From contig NZ_LLYB01000033.1 of the NCBI RefSeq assembly GCF_001440475.1, forward strand, positions 1 through 60,333: a stretch of 60,333 nucleotides of DNA, given 5' to 3'. Below are positions 24,841 to 33,237 of this stretch, in pieces. A program made the translations under genes and the position numbers. A model generated the notes under the pieces. That model saw only the letters and a program-made list of their open reading frames with translations, had not been told where the DNA came from and ran no database searches. The stretch's first letter is position 1. Each line of letters opens with the position of its first letter. This stretch comes from Bradyrhizobium lablabi. GTDB lineage: Bacteria; Pseudomonadota; Alphaproteobacteria; Rhizobiales; Xanthobacteraceae.

Positions 24841-26148
24841 CTAGCCAGGGAACGCTATCTGCGGCAGCACCATCACGATGGAAGGAAAGACCGTGATGAT
24901 CGCAACCGCCAGAACGAGCAAGAAGAAGAACGGCAGGGCGGCCTTGGCAACCGTGTTGGAATCCTTGCCGCTCATGGTCTGCAGGACGAACAGGTTGAAG
25001 CCGACGGGCGGAGAGACTTCCGCCATCTCCACCACCAGCACCAGGAAAATGCCGAACCAGACCAGATCGAAGCCGGCCTGCTTCACCATCGGAATGACGA
25101 TGGCGGTGGTCAGCACGATCATGGAGATGCCGTCGAGCGCCGTGCCGAGCACGATGTACATCACGGTGAGCGCCGCGATCAGGGCATAGGGGCTGAGCTG
25201 GAGGCTGTTCACCCAGTTCGCGAGCGCCAGGGGAATGCCGGTATAGGCCATCGACGTGCCCATGTAGGAGGCGCCCGCCAGGATCAGCAGGATCATGCAG
25301 TTGACGCGCGTCGCGCCCATGACGCTGGCCCAGAACGATTCCCAGCTCAGCGCGCCTTGCCACCATGCGATCGCGAGCGAGCCCAGCACGCCCCAGGCCG
25401 CGCATTCCGTCGCCGTCGCCCAGCCCATCAATAGCGACAGAAAGACGAAGATGATCAGAAGCAGGCAGGGAATGAGATTGAGCGATTCCGAAATACGCCT
25501 GCGAAGGGTCATGGCCGGTTCGGCCGGCGGCGTACGGTTCGGATTGGCGAGCGACCAGATCGCGATGTAGCCGGAATAGAGCGCCATCACCAGCAGGCCC
25601 GGCAGGAATCCGGCGAGGAACACCTGAATGATGGAGACGTTCGCCTGCACGGCGTAGACCACCATGGTGATCGACGGCGGGATCAGGATGCCGAGCGTGC
25701 CTGCACCGGCGAGAGATCCCAAGCTCAAGTCTTCGTCATAGCCGCGCTTCTTCAATTCGGGCAGCGCGATCTTGGCAACCGTCGCGCAGGTCGCGGCTGA
25801 CGATCCCGACACCGAACCGAACACGCCGCAGGCCAGCACATTGACGTGCATGAGCCGGCCCGGCAGCCAGTTCAGCCACGGCGCAAATCCGCGGAACATT
25901 TCCTCCGACAGGCGCGTGCGAAACAGGATTTCGCCCATCCAGATGAAGAGCGGCAACGCGGCGAGCGACCATGATGCGCTGTTGCCCCATACGGTGGTCG
26001 CCAGCACGCTGCCGGCTGGAATGTTGCCTCCGGCGAATTGCATGCCGGCCCATCCCGTCGCCATCAGGGCGACGGCGATCCAGACGCCGGCGCCGAGCAG
26101 CAGCGCGAGAAAGCCGAGCAGGATGGCGGCGATGGAGAGCAGCTCCAT
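24841..26148 (-). CDS. dctM: TRAP transporter large permease DctM
   Basis: 435 residues from ATG 26148, which is one base from the dctQ stop; longer in-frame starts lack family similarity. The DctM signatures are GSVSGSSAATCATVAKIALPE, GTLGILIPPSITMVVYAV and GTALDGISMIVLTTAIVIPM, with about twelve membrane segments. It drives uptake of a dicarboxylate or sugar acid with Na+ or H+. Confidence 0.93.
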   Translation of the reverse strand: MELLSIAAILLGFLALLLGAGVWIAVALMATGWAGMQFAGGNIPAGSVLATTVWGNSASWSLAALPLFIWMGEILFRTRLSEEMFRGFAPWLNWLPGRLMHVNVLACGVFGSVSGSSAATCATVAKIALPELKKRGYDEDLSLGSLAGAGTLGILIPPSITMVVYAVQANVSIIQVFLAGFLPGLLVMALYSGYIAIWSLANPNRTPPAEPAMTLRRRISESLNLIPCLLLIIFVFLSLLMGWATATECAAWGVLGSLAIAWWQGALSWESFWASVMGATRVNCMILLILAGASYMGTSMAYTGIPLALANWVNSLQLSPYALIAALTVMYIVLGTALDGISMIVLTTAIVIPMVKQAGFDLVWFGIFLVLVVEMAEVSPPVGFNLFVLQTMSGKDSNTVAKAALPFFFLLVLAVAIITVFPSIVMVLPQIAFPG

Positions 26149-26149
26149 G

Positions 26150-26695
26150 TCAGACCCCGCTCTGCATGGCGCGCTCGACGATCTCCTCGGCGCTCTGCGG
26201 CTTCGGCAATTCGTAGCGCGGCGCATTGCCGCGCAGCACATGGATCAGCTCATCCACGAAGGCGATGAAGAGAACCACGAGGCCGCCGCTATAGCCGAGT
26301 TGCGGAATCCACAGCGGCACCGCGATCACGCCTTGCGAAATGTCGGAGAATTTCCACGACTGCCACGTCATGATCGCCGCGTGCCAGGCGAAAAAGCCGA
26401 TGAAGCCGACGCCGACGACCAGCGCGACGATCTCGACATAATGGCGGACCTTGTCGCTGAGGCGGTCGATCAGCAGGCCGACGCGGATCATCTCGCCATG
26501 CTTGAACGTGTGCGCGAGCCCGAGGAAGGCCGTCGCCGCCATGCACCAGGAGATGAAATCATCGCCCGCCGGAATATTGATGCCAAGCGGCCGGCCGGCC
26601 GACAGCAGCATCATCAGCACGAAAATCGCAATGAGGAAAAGTCCGGCGAGGTAGCCGGAAAAAAGGTAGAGCCGATCAAGAAACACGCGGATCAT
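26150..26695 (-). CDS. dctQ: TRAP transporter small permease DctQ
   Basis: 181 residues with four hydrophobic segments. Family features are the conserved second segment DFISWCMAATAFLGLAHTFKHGEMIRVGLL and the central FFAWHAAIMTWQSW. It is the first gene of dctQMP. The 245 bases upstream of it contain no FixK-type box, in contrast to genes beyond 27.5 kb; nothing else recognisable was seen there. Confidence 0.9.
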   Translation of the reverse strand: MIRVFLDRLYLFSGYLAGLFLIAIFVLMMLLSAGRPLGINIPAGDDFISWCMAATAFLGLAHTFKHGEMIRVGLLIDRLSDKVRHYVEIVALVVGVGFIGFFAWHAAIMTWQSWKFSDISQGVIAVPLWIPQLGYSGGLVVLFIAFVDELIHVLRGNAPRYELPKPQSAEEIVERAMQSGV

Positions 26696-26940
26696 ATTCA
26701 GGTCCTTACCCCCCTCGCACGCCTATCGCCCGGAAGCAATAGACGTACCAATTCCCGTAGCCGTTCCCTTCCGGAAGGGCCTGCCGATCCTGGCCGAGCC
26801 GAAAGCGGATGGCTGAAAATCAGTCCCCAGAAGAGGGGGCAGGTTTTCGGAGTTGCGCGAGGACGTCAAGGCGGGAGCGGGCAAATCCTGCGGATACGGT
26901 CGCGGGAAGGGCAGCCCGCGTTCGGTGGGTTACGGAGCGT

Positions 26941-27459
26941 TCAGAGTGTGAACGCGAGATGCACAACCTGTGGGTCGCTGCCGCGGCGGGCCTGGAAGCC
27001 GAATTTGCTGAACACCTTTCGCATCGCGGCGTTCTCGGGCAGCACCTCGGCGATCAGTTCCTTCAGTTCTGCCTTGCGGGCGATGACGGCGAGATGACGC
27101 ATCAGCAGCGTGCCGATGCCCTGGCCCTGATAGTCGTCGATGACGACAAAGGCGATCTCGGCCTTGCCGGGTTCAATGACGATGTAACGCCCGCCGCCGA
27201 CGATGACCTTGCGTCCGTCTTCCTCGGCAAGCGCGACCAGGGCGACGTGATCGGCAAAGTCGATGTTCATGAAGAAGGCAATCTCCTTCTCCGAGAAACC
27301 GCGCTTCGCCACGAAGAAGCGGCGTTGCAGCGACTGTGTCCCGGTGCGGCCAATGGCCGCCAGCATGTCGTCCTTGTCATCAGGCCGCAACGCGCGGATT
27401 TCGATCCCGCGGCCGTCACGCAAGCGTTCGGTAGCGGAGTAATTTTCGCGTGCTGTCAT
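26941..27459 (-). CDS. GNAT-family N-acetyltransferase
   Basis: 172 residues from ATG 27459 (AGGAG eight bases upstream; an in-frame start at 27483 is weaker). The acetyl-CoA-binding motif A is AFVVIDDYQGQGIGTLLMRHLAVIARK, with the Q/RxxGxG/A core QGQGIG. The N-terminal half, IRALRPDDKDDMLAAI and LQRRFFVAKRGFSEKEIAFF, resembles the acetyltransferase domain of the Pat-type protein acetyltransferases, without the CoA-ligase part. It is divergent from the DUF3141 gene, with the FixK-type box at 27507 between them. A link to protein acetylation under acetyl-CoA or acetyl-phosphate overflow is possible but unproven. Confidence 0.87.
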   Translation of the reverse strand: MTARENYSATERLRDGRGIEIRALRPDDKDDMLAAIGRTGTQSLQRRFFVAKRGFSEKEIAFFMNIDFADHVALVALAEEDGRKVIVGGGRYIVIEPGKAEIAFVVIDDYQGQGIGTLLMRHLAVIARKAELKELIAEVLPENAAMRKVFSKFGFQARRGSDPQVVHLAFTL

Positions 27460-27506
27460 CGAACTTCCTCCCGGCCCAAGCAAGGACGGCGAGCGCGCGG
27501 GCGGGA

Positions 27507-27520
27507 TTGACCTAAATCAA
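27507..27520. promoter_or_regulatory. FixK/FNR-type box upstream of DUF3141 gene
   Basis: TTGACCTAAATCAA matches TTGAY-N4-RTCAA on both arms. It ends 57 bases before the ATG at 27578. For a class II site (centre near -41) transcription would start around 27554, with CTTCTATC near position -10. It might also affect the divergent GNAT gene. Confidence 0.8.
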
Positions 27521-27577
27521 AGTCCGCCGGGTCCGGACCGCCTTCTATCCGACCCTGCCGGTAGAAGGATCTACATC

Positions 27578-29770
27578 ATGACTTTGGAAAAACCGGAACT
27601 GCCGGGCGGTGCAATGTCCGGGCTCGTTGCCAAGGCGGTCGAATATATGATGGATGCAGGACAGCGCAGCGTGCTGTTCCTCGACATCATGCGCCAGCGT
27701 GGCGATCAGTACCGAGACCATGTCGCCCAAACCGCGCCGCATGTCCTGAGCTACGCCGCGGAACTGATCATCGACGGTCGGAAACTCGATCAGCCCGTCA
27801 ACTACGCGCTGGTGCGCATCATCCCGCCCAAGGGCGTGGAGATAGACCTCAAGCGCCGTCCCTTCATCGTAGTCGACCCGCGTGCCGGTCACGGTCCCGG
27901 CATCGGCGGCTTCAAGGCTGACAGCGAGATCGGCGTCGCCATGAAGGCTGGCCATCCCTGCTACTTCATCGGATTCCTGCCGGAGCCGATGCCGGGCCAG
28001 ACGATCGAGCGGATCGCACGCGCCGAAGCGATCTTCATCGAAAAGGTGATCGAGCGACATCCCGAGGCCGATGGCAAGCCGTGCGTGATCGGCAACTGCC
28101 AGGCCGGCTGGGCCGTGATGATCCTTGCTTCGCTGCGGCCGGAACTGTTCGGCCCGCTGATCATTGCGGGCGCGCCGCTGGCCTATTGGGCCGGCGTCCA
28201 CGGCAAATACCCGATGCGCTATTCGGGCGGCCTGCTGGGCGGAAGCTGGCTCACGGCACTTACCAGCGATCTCGGCGCCGGGAAGTTCGACGGCGCCTGG
28301 CTGGTGCAGAATTTCGAGAACCAGAATCCTTCGAACACGCTTTGGACCAAGCAGTACAATGTTTATTCCAAGGTCGATACCGAGGCCGACCGCTATCTCG
28401 AGTTCGAGCGCTGGTGGGGCGGTCACGTCAATCTGAACGCCGAAGAAATCCAGTTCATCGTCGATGAACTCTTCATCGGCAACAATCTGGCCGCCGGCCG
28501 GGTCAAGATGTCTGATGGAACCGCGGTCGACCTCCGCAATATCCGATCGCCGATCGTGGTATTCTGCTCCAAGGGCGACAACATCACGCCCCCGCAGCAG
28601 GCACTTGACTGGATTCTCGACCTCTATGCCAACGTCGATGAGATCAGGGCCTACGGGCAGACCATCGTCTACACGGTGCATGAGACGATAGGACATCTCG
28701 GCATCTTCGTTTCCGGAGGCGTCGCCAAGAAGGAACACGCGGAGTTCTCCAGCAATATCGACCTGATCGACGTGCTGCCGCCCGGCCTTTATGAGGCGAC
28801 ATTCGAGGCGAGAGGGGCCGACACGACCAATGAAGACCTTGCAGTCGGGCAATGGGTCATGCGCTGCGAGGCACGCACGCTCGACGATATCAGGGCGATG
28901 GGAGGGAATTCGCCGGAGGACGAGCGCCGCTTCGAAACCGCCAAGCGCGTCTCGGAGAGGAACCTCGAGGCTTACCGGAAGTACGTGCAGCCATGGGTCA
29001 AATCGATGGTCACGCCGCAGCTGGCGGAGATGATGCGGAACTGGCATCCGCTCCGGCTGCAATACGAGGCGTTCAGCAGCAAGAACCCGTTCATGACGGC
29101 GGTGGAGAACGCGGCCGAGAAGGCGCGCGATGAGCGCAAGCCGGTCGACGACGACAATCCCTTCTTCGCCCTCCAGGAAAAGGTATCGAAGCAGATCGTC
29201 AGCTCGCTCGATCAGTGGCGCGACCAGCAGGAAGCGCTCAGCGAAGCGATGTTCCTGGCCATCTATGGTTCGCCGGCATTGCAAACCGCTGTTGGCGTCG
29301 ACCCGCAATCCACGCCCTCGCGCCTTCGCGAGATGGACCCGAAGCACCGCGAGCGTCTGCAGGCACGCATCGCGGAACTGAAATCGAAAATCGGCACCGG
29401 TGGCCTCAGGGAAGCCGGCCTCCGCGCGTTGCTCTATGTCGGATCGGCCCGCGGCATGGTCGACGAACGCAGCCTCGAGGCGCTGCGGCGGATTCGCCAG
29501 GCCGACGAGTCGGCGCGGCTCACGCTCGCCGAGTTCAAGATGCTGGTACGCGAGCAGTTCTTCATGCTGTTGATCGATCGGGACGCCGCACTTGCCGCCA
29601 TTCCAAAACTCCTGCCCAACAACAAGGACGAGCGCCGCAAGGCCTTTGCGGCGATCCAGGAGGTGCTGTCGGCCAGTGCCGAAATCTCGGGCGAGGTGGC
29701 AAAGCGCCTGAAAGAGGTGGCCGGACTTTTCGGGCTCGATGAGGGGCATACGGCAAAGAAGGCATCATAG
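27578..29770 (+). CDS. DUF3141 protein with PHA-synthase-like alpha/beta-hydrolase core
   Basis: 730 residues. Residues ~30-380 form an alpha/beta-hydrolase core: VVDPRAGHGPGIGGFK, nucleophile elbow VIGNCQAGWAVM with Cys174, KGDNITPPQQALDW with Asp334, and HETIGHLGIFVSGG with His373. A Cys-Asp-His triad and this spacing recall polyhydroxyalkanoate synthases rather than Ser lipases. The C-terminal ~350 residues are helical and charged with no known domain. The homologous gene in rhizobia (called orfA in Sinorhizobium, from memory) lies with ptA-ackA. Here a FixK-type box precedes it and the pfl/pta cluster follows, so a role in carbon storage or acyl-CoA handling at low oxygen is a fair inference. 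No experimental function is claimed. Confidence 0.88.
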   Translation: MTLEKPELPGGAMSGLVAKAVEYMMDAGQRSVLFLDIMRQRGDQYRDHVAQTAPHVLSYAAELIIDGRKLDQPVNYALVRIIPPKGVEIDLKRRPFIVVDPRAGHGPGIGGFKADSEIGVAMKAGHPCYFIGFLPEPMPGQTIERIARAEAIFIEKVIERHPEADGKPCVIGNCQAGWAVMILASLRPELFGPLIIAGAPLAYWAGVHGKYPMRYSGGLLGGSWLTALTSDLGAGKFDGAWLVQNFENQNPSNTLWTKQYNVYSKVDTEADRYLEFERWWGGHVNLNAEEIQFIVDELFIGNNLAAGRVKMSDGTAVDLRNIRSPIVVFCSKGDNITPPQQALDWILDLYANVDEIRAYGQTIVYTVHETIGHLGIFVSGGVAKKEHAEFSSNIDLIDVLPPGLYEATFEARGADTTNEDLAVGQWVMRCEARTLDDIRAMGGNSPEDERRFETAKRVSERNLEAYRKYVQPWVKSMVTPQLAEMMRNWHPLRLQYEAFSSKNPFMTAVENAAEKARDERKPVDDDNPFFALQEKVSKQIVSSLDQWRDQQEALSEAMFLAIYGSPALQTAVGVDPQSTPSRLREMDPKHRERLQARIAELKSKIGTGGLREAGLRALLYVGSARGMVDERSLEALRRIRQADESARLTLAEFKMLVREQFFMLLIDRDAALAAIPKLLPNNKDERRKAFAAIQEVLSASAEISGEVAKRLKEVAGLFGLDEGHTAKKAS

Positions 29771-29776
29771 AGGCGG

Positions 29777-29806
29777 AACGCTGAGGACGAACCCGTCCTC
29801 AGCGTT
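29777..29806. terminator. 13-bp-stem hairpin between convergent DUF3141 and focA genes
   Basis: AACGCTGAGGACG and CGTCCTCAGCGTT pair perfectly around a 4-base loop. It begins 7 bases after the DUF3141 stop, and its right arm includes the last codons of the focA-like gene (stop at 29799), so one hairpin can serve both strands. Confidence 0.75.
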
Positions 29807-30647
29807 GCTTCGCTGCCCGGTAGATCATCCAATAAACGAAGCCGACCAGACCGGATCCGCCGACGATGTTTCCGAGCGTCACGGGCACTAAATTGTGCAC
29901 GATTCCCGCGAGCGTTATTGACGAGGCGTCAAAGCCGGCCGGTACGCCGCCGGTTTGCGTCAGCAGCCAAGCCAACGGCAGGAAATACATGTTGGCGACG
30001 CAGTGCTCGAATCCCGCAGCGATGAAGGCGGAGATCGGCAATAAGAGCGCGACAATCTTGTCGGTGACCGACCGCCCCGCATAGGCCAACCATACAGCCA
30101 GGCAAACCAGCAAATTGCATAGAATACCTTTGACAAACAGGGTGAAGGTATCTGGTTGAATTTTCGCCACAGCAGTATTCAGTATCGACAGACCGATGCG
30201 GCCGCCGTTCATATCGAGATGATGAGAAAAGAACACCAGCAAGACCAGGCCAAGCGCACCGGCTAGGTTGCCGAAATACACGGTGATCCAGTTGGCAAGC
30301 ATCTCCTTCATTGACACGCTACCGCTCGCCCAGGCCATGACGATCAGGTTGTTGCCCGTGAAAAGCTCGGCCCCTCCCACCAGAACCAGTGCCAGCCCCA
30401 ACGAGAACACGAATCCACCCAGGACCCGTGTTGTCGCGAAACCGAGCTCGGCATCGCTGGCAACGATCGTATAGTACAGGGCGCCCAACCCGATGCTACC
30501 ACCCGCAATAACCGCCAGCATGAAGGAAGCCAGGAACGGGAGCCTTGTCTTCTTGACGCCGACCTTCTCGATTGCCTCCTTGATCTCGGCCGCGCTGTAG
30601 GCGTTCAGGCTAAAGAGGGGCGGTTGTTGTGCCTCTTTATCCGACAT
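29799..30647 (-). CDS. Formate/nitrite transporter family protein (FocA-like)
   Basis: 282 residues with six membrane helices. Motifs of the FNT family are FLASFMLAVIAGGSIGLGALYY, AELFTGNNLIVMAWASG (omega-loop region), LANWITVYFGNLAGA, GILCNLLVCLAVW and a pore His region AGFEHCVANMYFLPL. AGGAGA precedes the ATG. It is the last gene of pflB-pflA-aspT-focA, so formate made by PflB is the natural cargo. Nitrite remains possible on family grounds, but the context strongly favours formate. Confidence 0.9.
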   Translation of the reverse strand: MSDKEAQQPPLFSLNAYSAAEIKEAIEKVGVKKTRLPFLASFMLAVIAGGSIGLGALYYTIVASDAELGFATTRVLGGFVFSLGLALVLVGGAELFTGNNLIVMAWASGSVSMKEMLANWITVYFGNLAGALGLVLLVFFSHHLDMNGGRIGLSILNTAVAKIQPDTFTLFVKGILCNLLVCLAVWLAYAGRSVTDKIVALLLPISAFIAAGFEHCVANMYFLPLAWLLTQTGGVPAGFDASSITLAGIVHNLVPVTLGNIVGGSGLVGFVYWMIYRAAKQR

Positions 30648-30762
30648 GCTGTCTCTCCTGTTCCCACTGCTCGCCGCCGTGAGCGAGGAGCGCGTTCGGC
30701 AAGGTGGGCGAGTGCCGTCGGCTGAGTTCAGCGACGCACGGCCGTTCGATTTCGGCCGCCGC

Positions 30763-32364
30763 TCAGTTGGCGCTGTTTGCCACCGTCAGAAGGCCGACGA
30801 TCTGTATCGCGATCACCTTCACCAGCGTCATTGACGGGAAGATCATGGCGTAACCGATGTCGGGCCGCTCGGTCGGGGCCATTTTGGTCGAGTAGACGAG
30901 GATGGCGGGGTTGCCCGTGGCTCCCGAAGCCACGCCGACGAGATCGTCATAGGGAATTCGCATGACGTAATGACCAACCAGCAGAACGATGGCTACCGTG
31001 GTGAGGAGAACAGCGACGCCAATGAACAGCATGGTGAAGCCGGATTCGGCGACGGTGCGGACAAAGGGTTGGCCGGCGTTGACGCCGACGGTAGCAAGAA
31101 ACATCGCAAGGCCGAAGTTTCGCAGCACGATGTTGGCCGGAAGCGGCATGGTCCAGAGCATGGGCCCGGTGCGGCGCAATTTTCCAAGAATGAGCGCAAC
31201 GATGAGTGGCCCGCCGCCGATACCCAGGGTCACGATGCCCACGCCCGGAATCGGGATCGGAACCAGGCCGAGCAGAACGCCGAGCACCATCCCGAGCCCG
31301 AGGGACACGTAGCTGAATTCGGCGGTCGCCTTGATGCTATCGCCAAAGTGCTTGCGGATGTCTTCCTTGCGATCCGGCGGCGTCAATACGCCGACCCGAT
31401 CGCCAAATTCGAGCATCAGGTCGGGCGAAGGCACGAGGTCGGCATCATAGCGGCGAACGTGCAGCAGATGCGCCGGAACGCCCGATGGCATCGGGAGGCT
31501 GGAAAGCGGGATGCCCACCACGCTTGCCTTGCCGACGAAGACCCTGATGTAGTCCAGGTCGGCGCGGTCGCTGGCCAGCCGGCCCGGTTCGAGTTTTCCG
31601 AGCCCGGCCGCGGCGTTCGCAATTGCATCCTGGCTGTCGGCCACGACCAGCACCGCATCGCCGGCGGACAGAACCGTCCCATCCGTGGGAACGATATTCT
31701 GTCCCGCCTTGCGGACCATCGTCACCTGGACACCCTTAAGAAACTCCTTGCTCAATTCACCGAGCGTGCGGCCGGCAAAGCCCGCGCCGATGGAAATCTC
31801 GCCCATGTGAAAGCGCTGCACCTTCGCGGGAAATTTCGGCTGCACCAATCGTGTCATGAAATAGATGCACAGAATGGGGCCGATGACGCCGAACGGATAC
31901 GCAATCGAATATCCAATCGACGGGTCCTTGGTCTTGGTGACGTCAAGGGCAGCCTGCAGCGTTGCCGTGCTCGTCATCGATCCGGCATAGATGCCCAGTG
32001 TGTGACCGATCTTGACGCCGAAGATCTGTCCGAGGCCGAGCGCCATGCCGAGGCCTGCCAGGCACGCTACCAGCGCAAGCAGATTGTATTTTTGCCCGGA
32101 GCCGACCATGCCTTCAAAGAACTGTTTGCCGTAGAGAATTCCGATGCCGTAAAGGAACATGATCAGGCCGGTAAGACCGATGGGACCTGTGATCTGGGCT
32201 TTCGGTGCGAATGCACCGATGGCGAGGCCAACGAACAGCACGGCGCCCACACCGAGCGAGAAGCCGCCGATATTGATCTGGCCGACGAGATAGCCGACCC
32301 CGATCGCGAGGAATGCCGTCAGGATCGGCTGGCTTCCGATAATGTCGCGGGCAAGGTCCAACAT
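30763..32364 (-). CDS. AspT/YidE/YbjL-family transporter with RCK_C domains
   Basis: 533 residues. Two hydrophobic duplicated domains (residues ~10-170 and ~360-530, for example GVGYLVGQINIGGFSLGVGAVLF and PAILVYSTKMAPTERPDIGYAM) flank a soluble middle with two TrkA-C-like modules (~200-350; SIGAGFAGRTLGELSKEFLKG, GDRVGVLTPPDRKEDI). This matches the aspartate:alanine exchanger family. Members include AspT antiporters and the YbjL group. It sits between pflA and focA, 27 bases after the pflA start side, with its own GGAG site. Export of a fermentation acid such as succinate, or amino-acid exchange, is the contextual guess. Confidence 0.85.
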   Translation of the reverse strand: MLDLARDIIGSQPILTAFLAIGVGYLVGQINIGGFSLGVGAVLFVGLAIGAFAPKAQITGPIGLTGLIMFLYGIGILYGKQFFEGMVGSGQKYNLLALVACLAGLGMALGLGQIFGVKIGHTLGIYAGSMTSTATLQAALDVTKTKDPSIGYSIAYPFGVIGPILCIYFMTRLVQPKFPAKVQRFHMGEISIGAGFAGRTLGELSKEFLKGVQVTMVRKAGQNIVPTDGTVLSAGDAVLVVADSQDAIANAAAGLGKLEPGRLASDRADLDYIRVFVGKASVVGIPLSSLPMPSGVPAHLLHVRRYDADLVPSPDLMLEFGDRVGVLTPPDRKEDIRKHFGDSIKATAEFSYVSLGLGMVLGVLLGLVPIPIPGVGIVTLGIGGGPLIVALILGKLRRTGPMLWTMPLPANIVLRNFGLAMFLATVGVNAGQPFVRTVAESGFTMLFIGVAVLLTTVAIVLLVGHYVMRIPYDDLVGVASGATGNPAILVYSTKMAPTERPDIGYAMIFPSMTLVKVIAIQIVGLLTVANSAN

Positions 32365-32391
32365 CTGTTTCTCCGGATCGGTATCAACCTG

Positions 32392-33219
32392 TTAGCGGGC
32401 GCGGCAGCCCGCATCGCGAAACTGGCCGATAACCCGGTTCACCAGTTCGCGGGAGGGAGGCGGCGTATCCTTGTGCTTGTAGTCGATGCCCATCGCCTTC
32501 CACTTGAACGAACCCATCTGATGGAAGGGCTGCACCTCGACCCATTCGACGTTCTTCATGGGCGCAACGAACTTCGCGATGCCTTCGACATTTGCGGGAT
32601 CGTCGGTGAGACCGGGCACAAGCGTGAAGCGGACCCAGACCGGCTTGCCGATCGACGCGAGACGCTCTGCGAAGCGCAGCGTCGGCGCGAGGTCCCGTCC
32701 TGTGACCTTGCGGTAGGTGTCCGGATCCGAGCTCTTGATATCGAGCAGCACCAGGTCGACGACCGACAAAAATGATTCATCGGCGCGATCGCCAAGGAAG
32801 CCCGAGGTCTCGATTGCCGTGTGCAGGCCCATTTCCTTGGCGCCGGCGAAGATACGCTTGACGAAGGCGAGCTGCACCATCGCCTCGCCGCCCGATATCG
32901 TCAGTCCTCCATCGATGCTTCGCAGCGCCGGAGCAAATTCACCGAGACGGCGCAGCACCTGCTCGGCCGATACGTAGGTTCCGTCCTTGAGATGCCAGGT
33001 ATCAGGATTATGGCAATAGGTGCATCGGAGCAGGCAGCCCGAAACGAACAGCACGACCCGCAGGCCGGGACCGTCGTACCGGGATGAAGTTTCGTACGAA
33101 TGGCAGTACCCGAAAGCGCCTTGCTCGTCCTTGAACTTGTCCTCATCGGGCGCGTCGGGCGAGGCGCCCGTACGCAGGTCGTGACGGCTTCCCGATTCGA
33201 GTGCACCCGGAGTCGACAT
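32392..33219 (-). CDS. pflA: Pyruvate formate-lyase-activating enzyme
   Basis: 275 residues. The radical-SAM cluster motif is CLLRCTYC (Cys62, Cys66, Cys69) in FVSGCLLRCTYCHNPDTW, with the GGE-type SAM contact in LTISGGEAMVQ and the AdoMet-binding ETSGF. It generates the glycyl radical on PflB using S-adenosylmethionine. The N-terminus has ~35 extra residues before the catalytic domain. It follows pflB by 18 bases, the usual order in this operon type. Confidence 0.93.
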   Translation of the reverse strand: MSTPGALESGSRHDLRTGASPDAPDEDKFKDEQGAFGYCHSYETSSRYDGPGLRVVLFVSGCLLRCTYCHNPDTWHLKDGTYVSAEQVLRRLGEFAPALRSIDGGLTISGGEAMVQLAFVKRIFAGAKEMGLHTAIETSGFLGDRADESFLSVVDLVLLDIKSSDPDTYRKVTGRDLAPTLRFAERLASIGKPVWVRFTLVPGLTDDPANVEGIAKFVAPMKNVEWVEVQPFHQMGSFKWKAMGIDYKHKDTPPPSRELVNRVIGQFRDAGCRAR

Positions 33220-33237
33220 CGATGACCCCCTTGGGGC

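Noticed and set aside
27545..29749. A 734-codon open frame on the minus strand opposite the DUF3141 gene
   Set aside because: No recognisable domain and it spans the FixK-box-driven gene with clear catalytic motifs; it is an antisense shadow of third-position GC bias.
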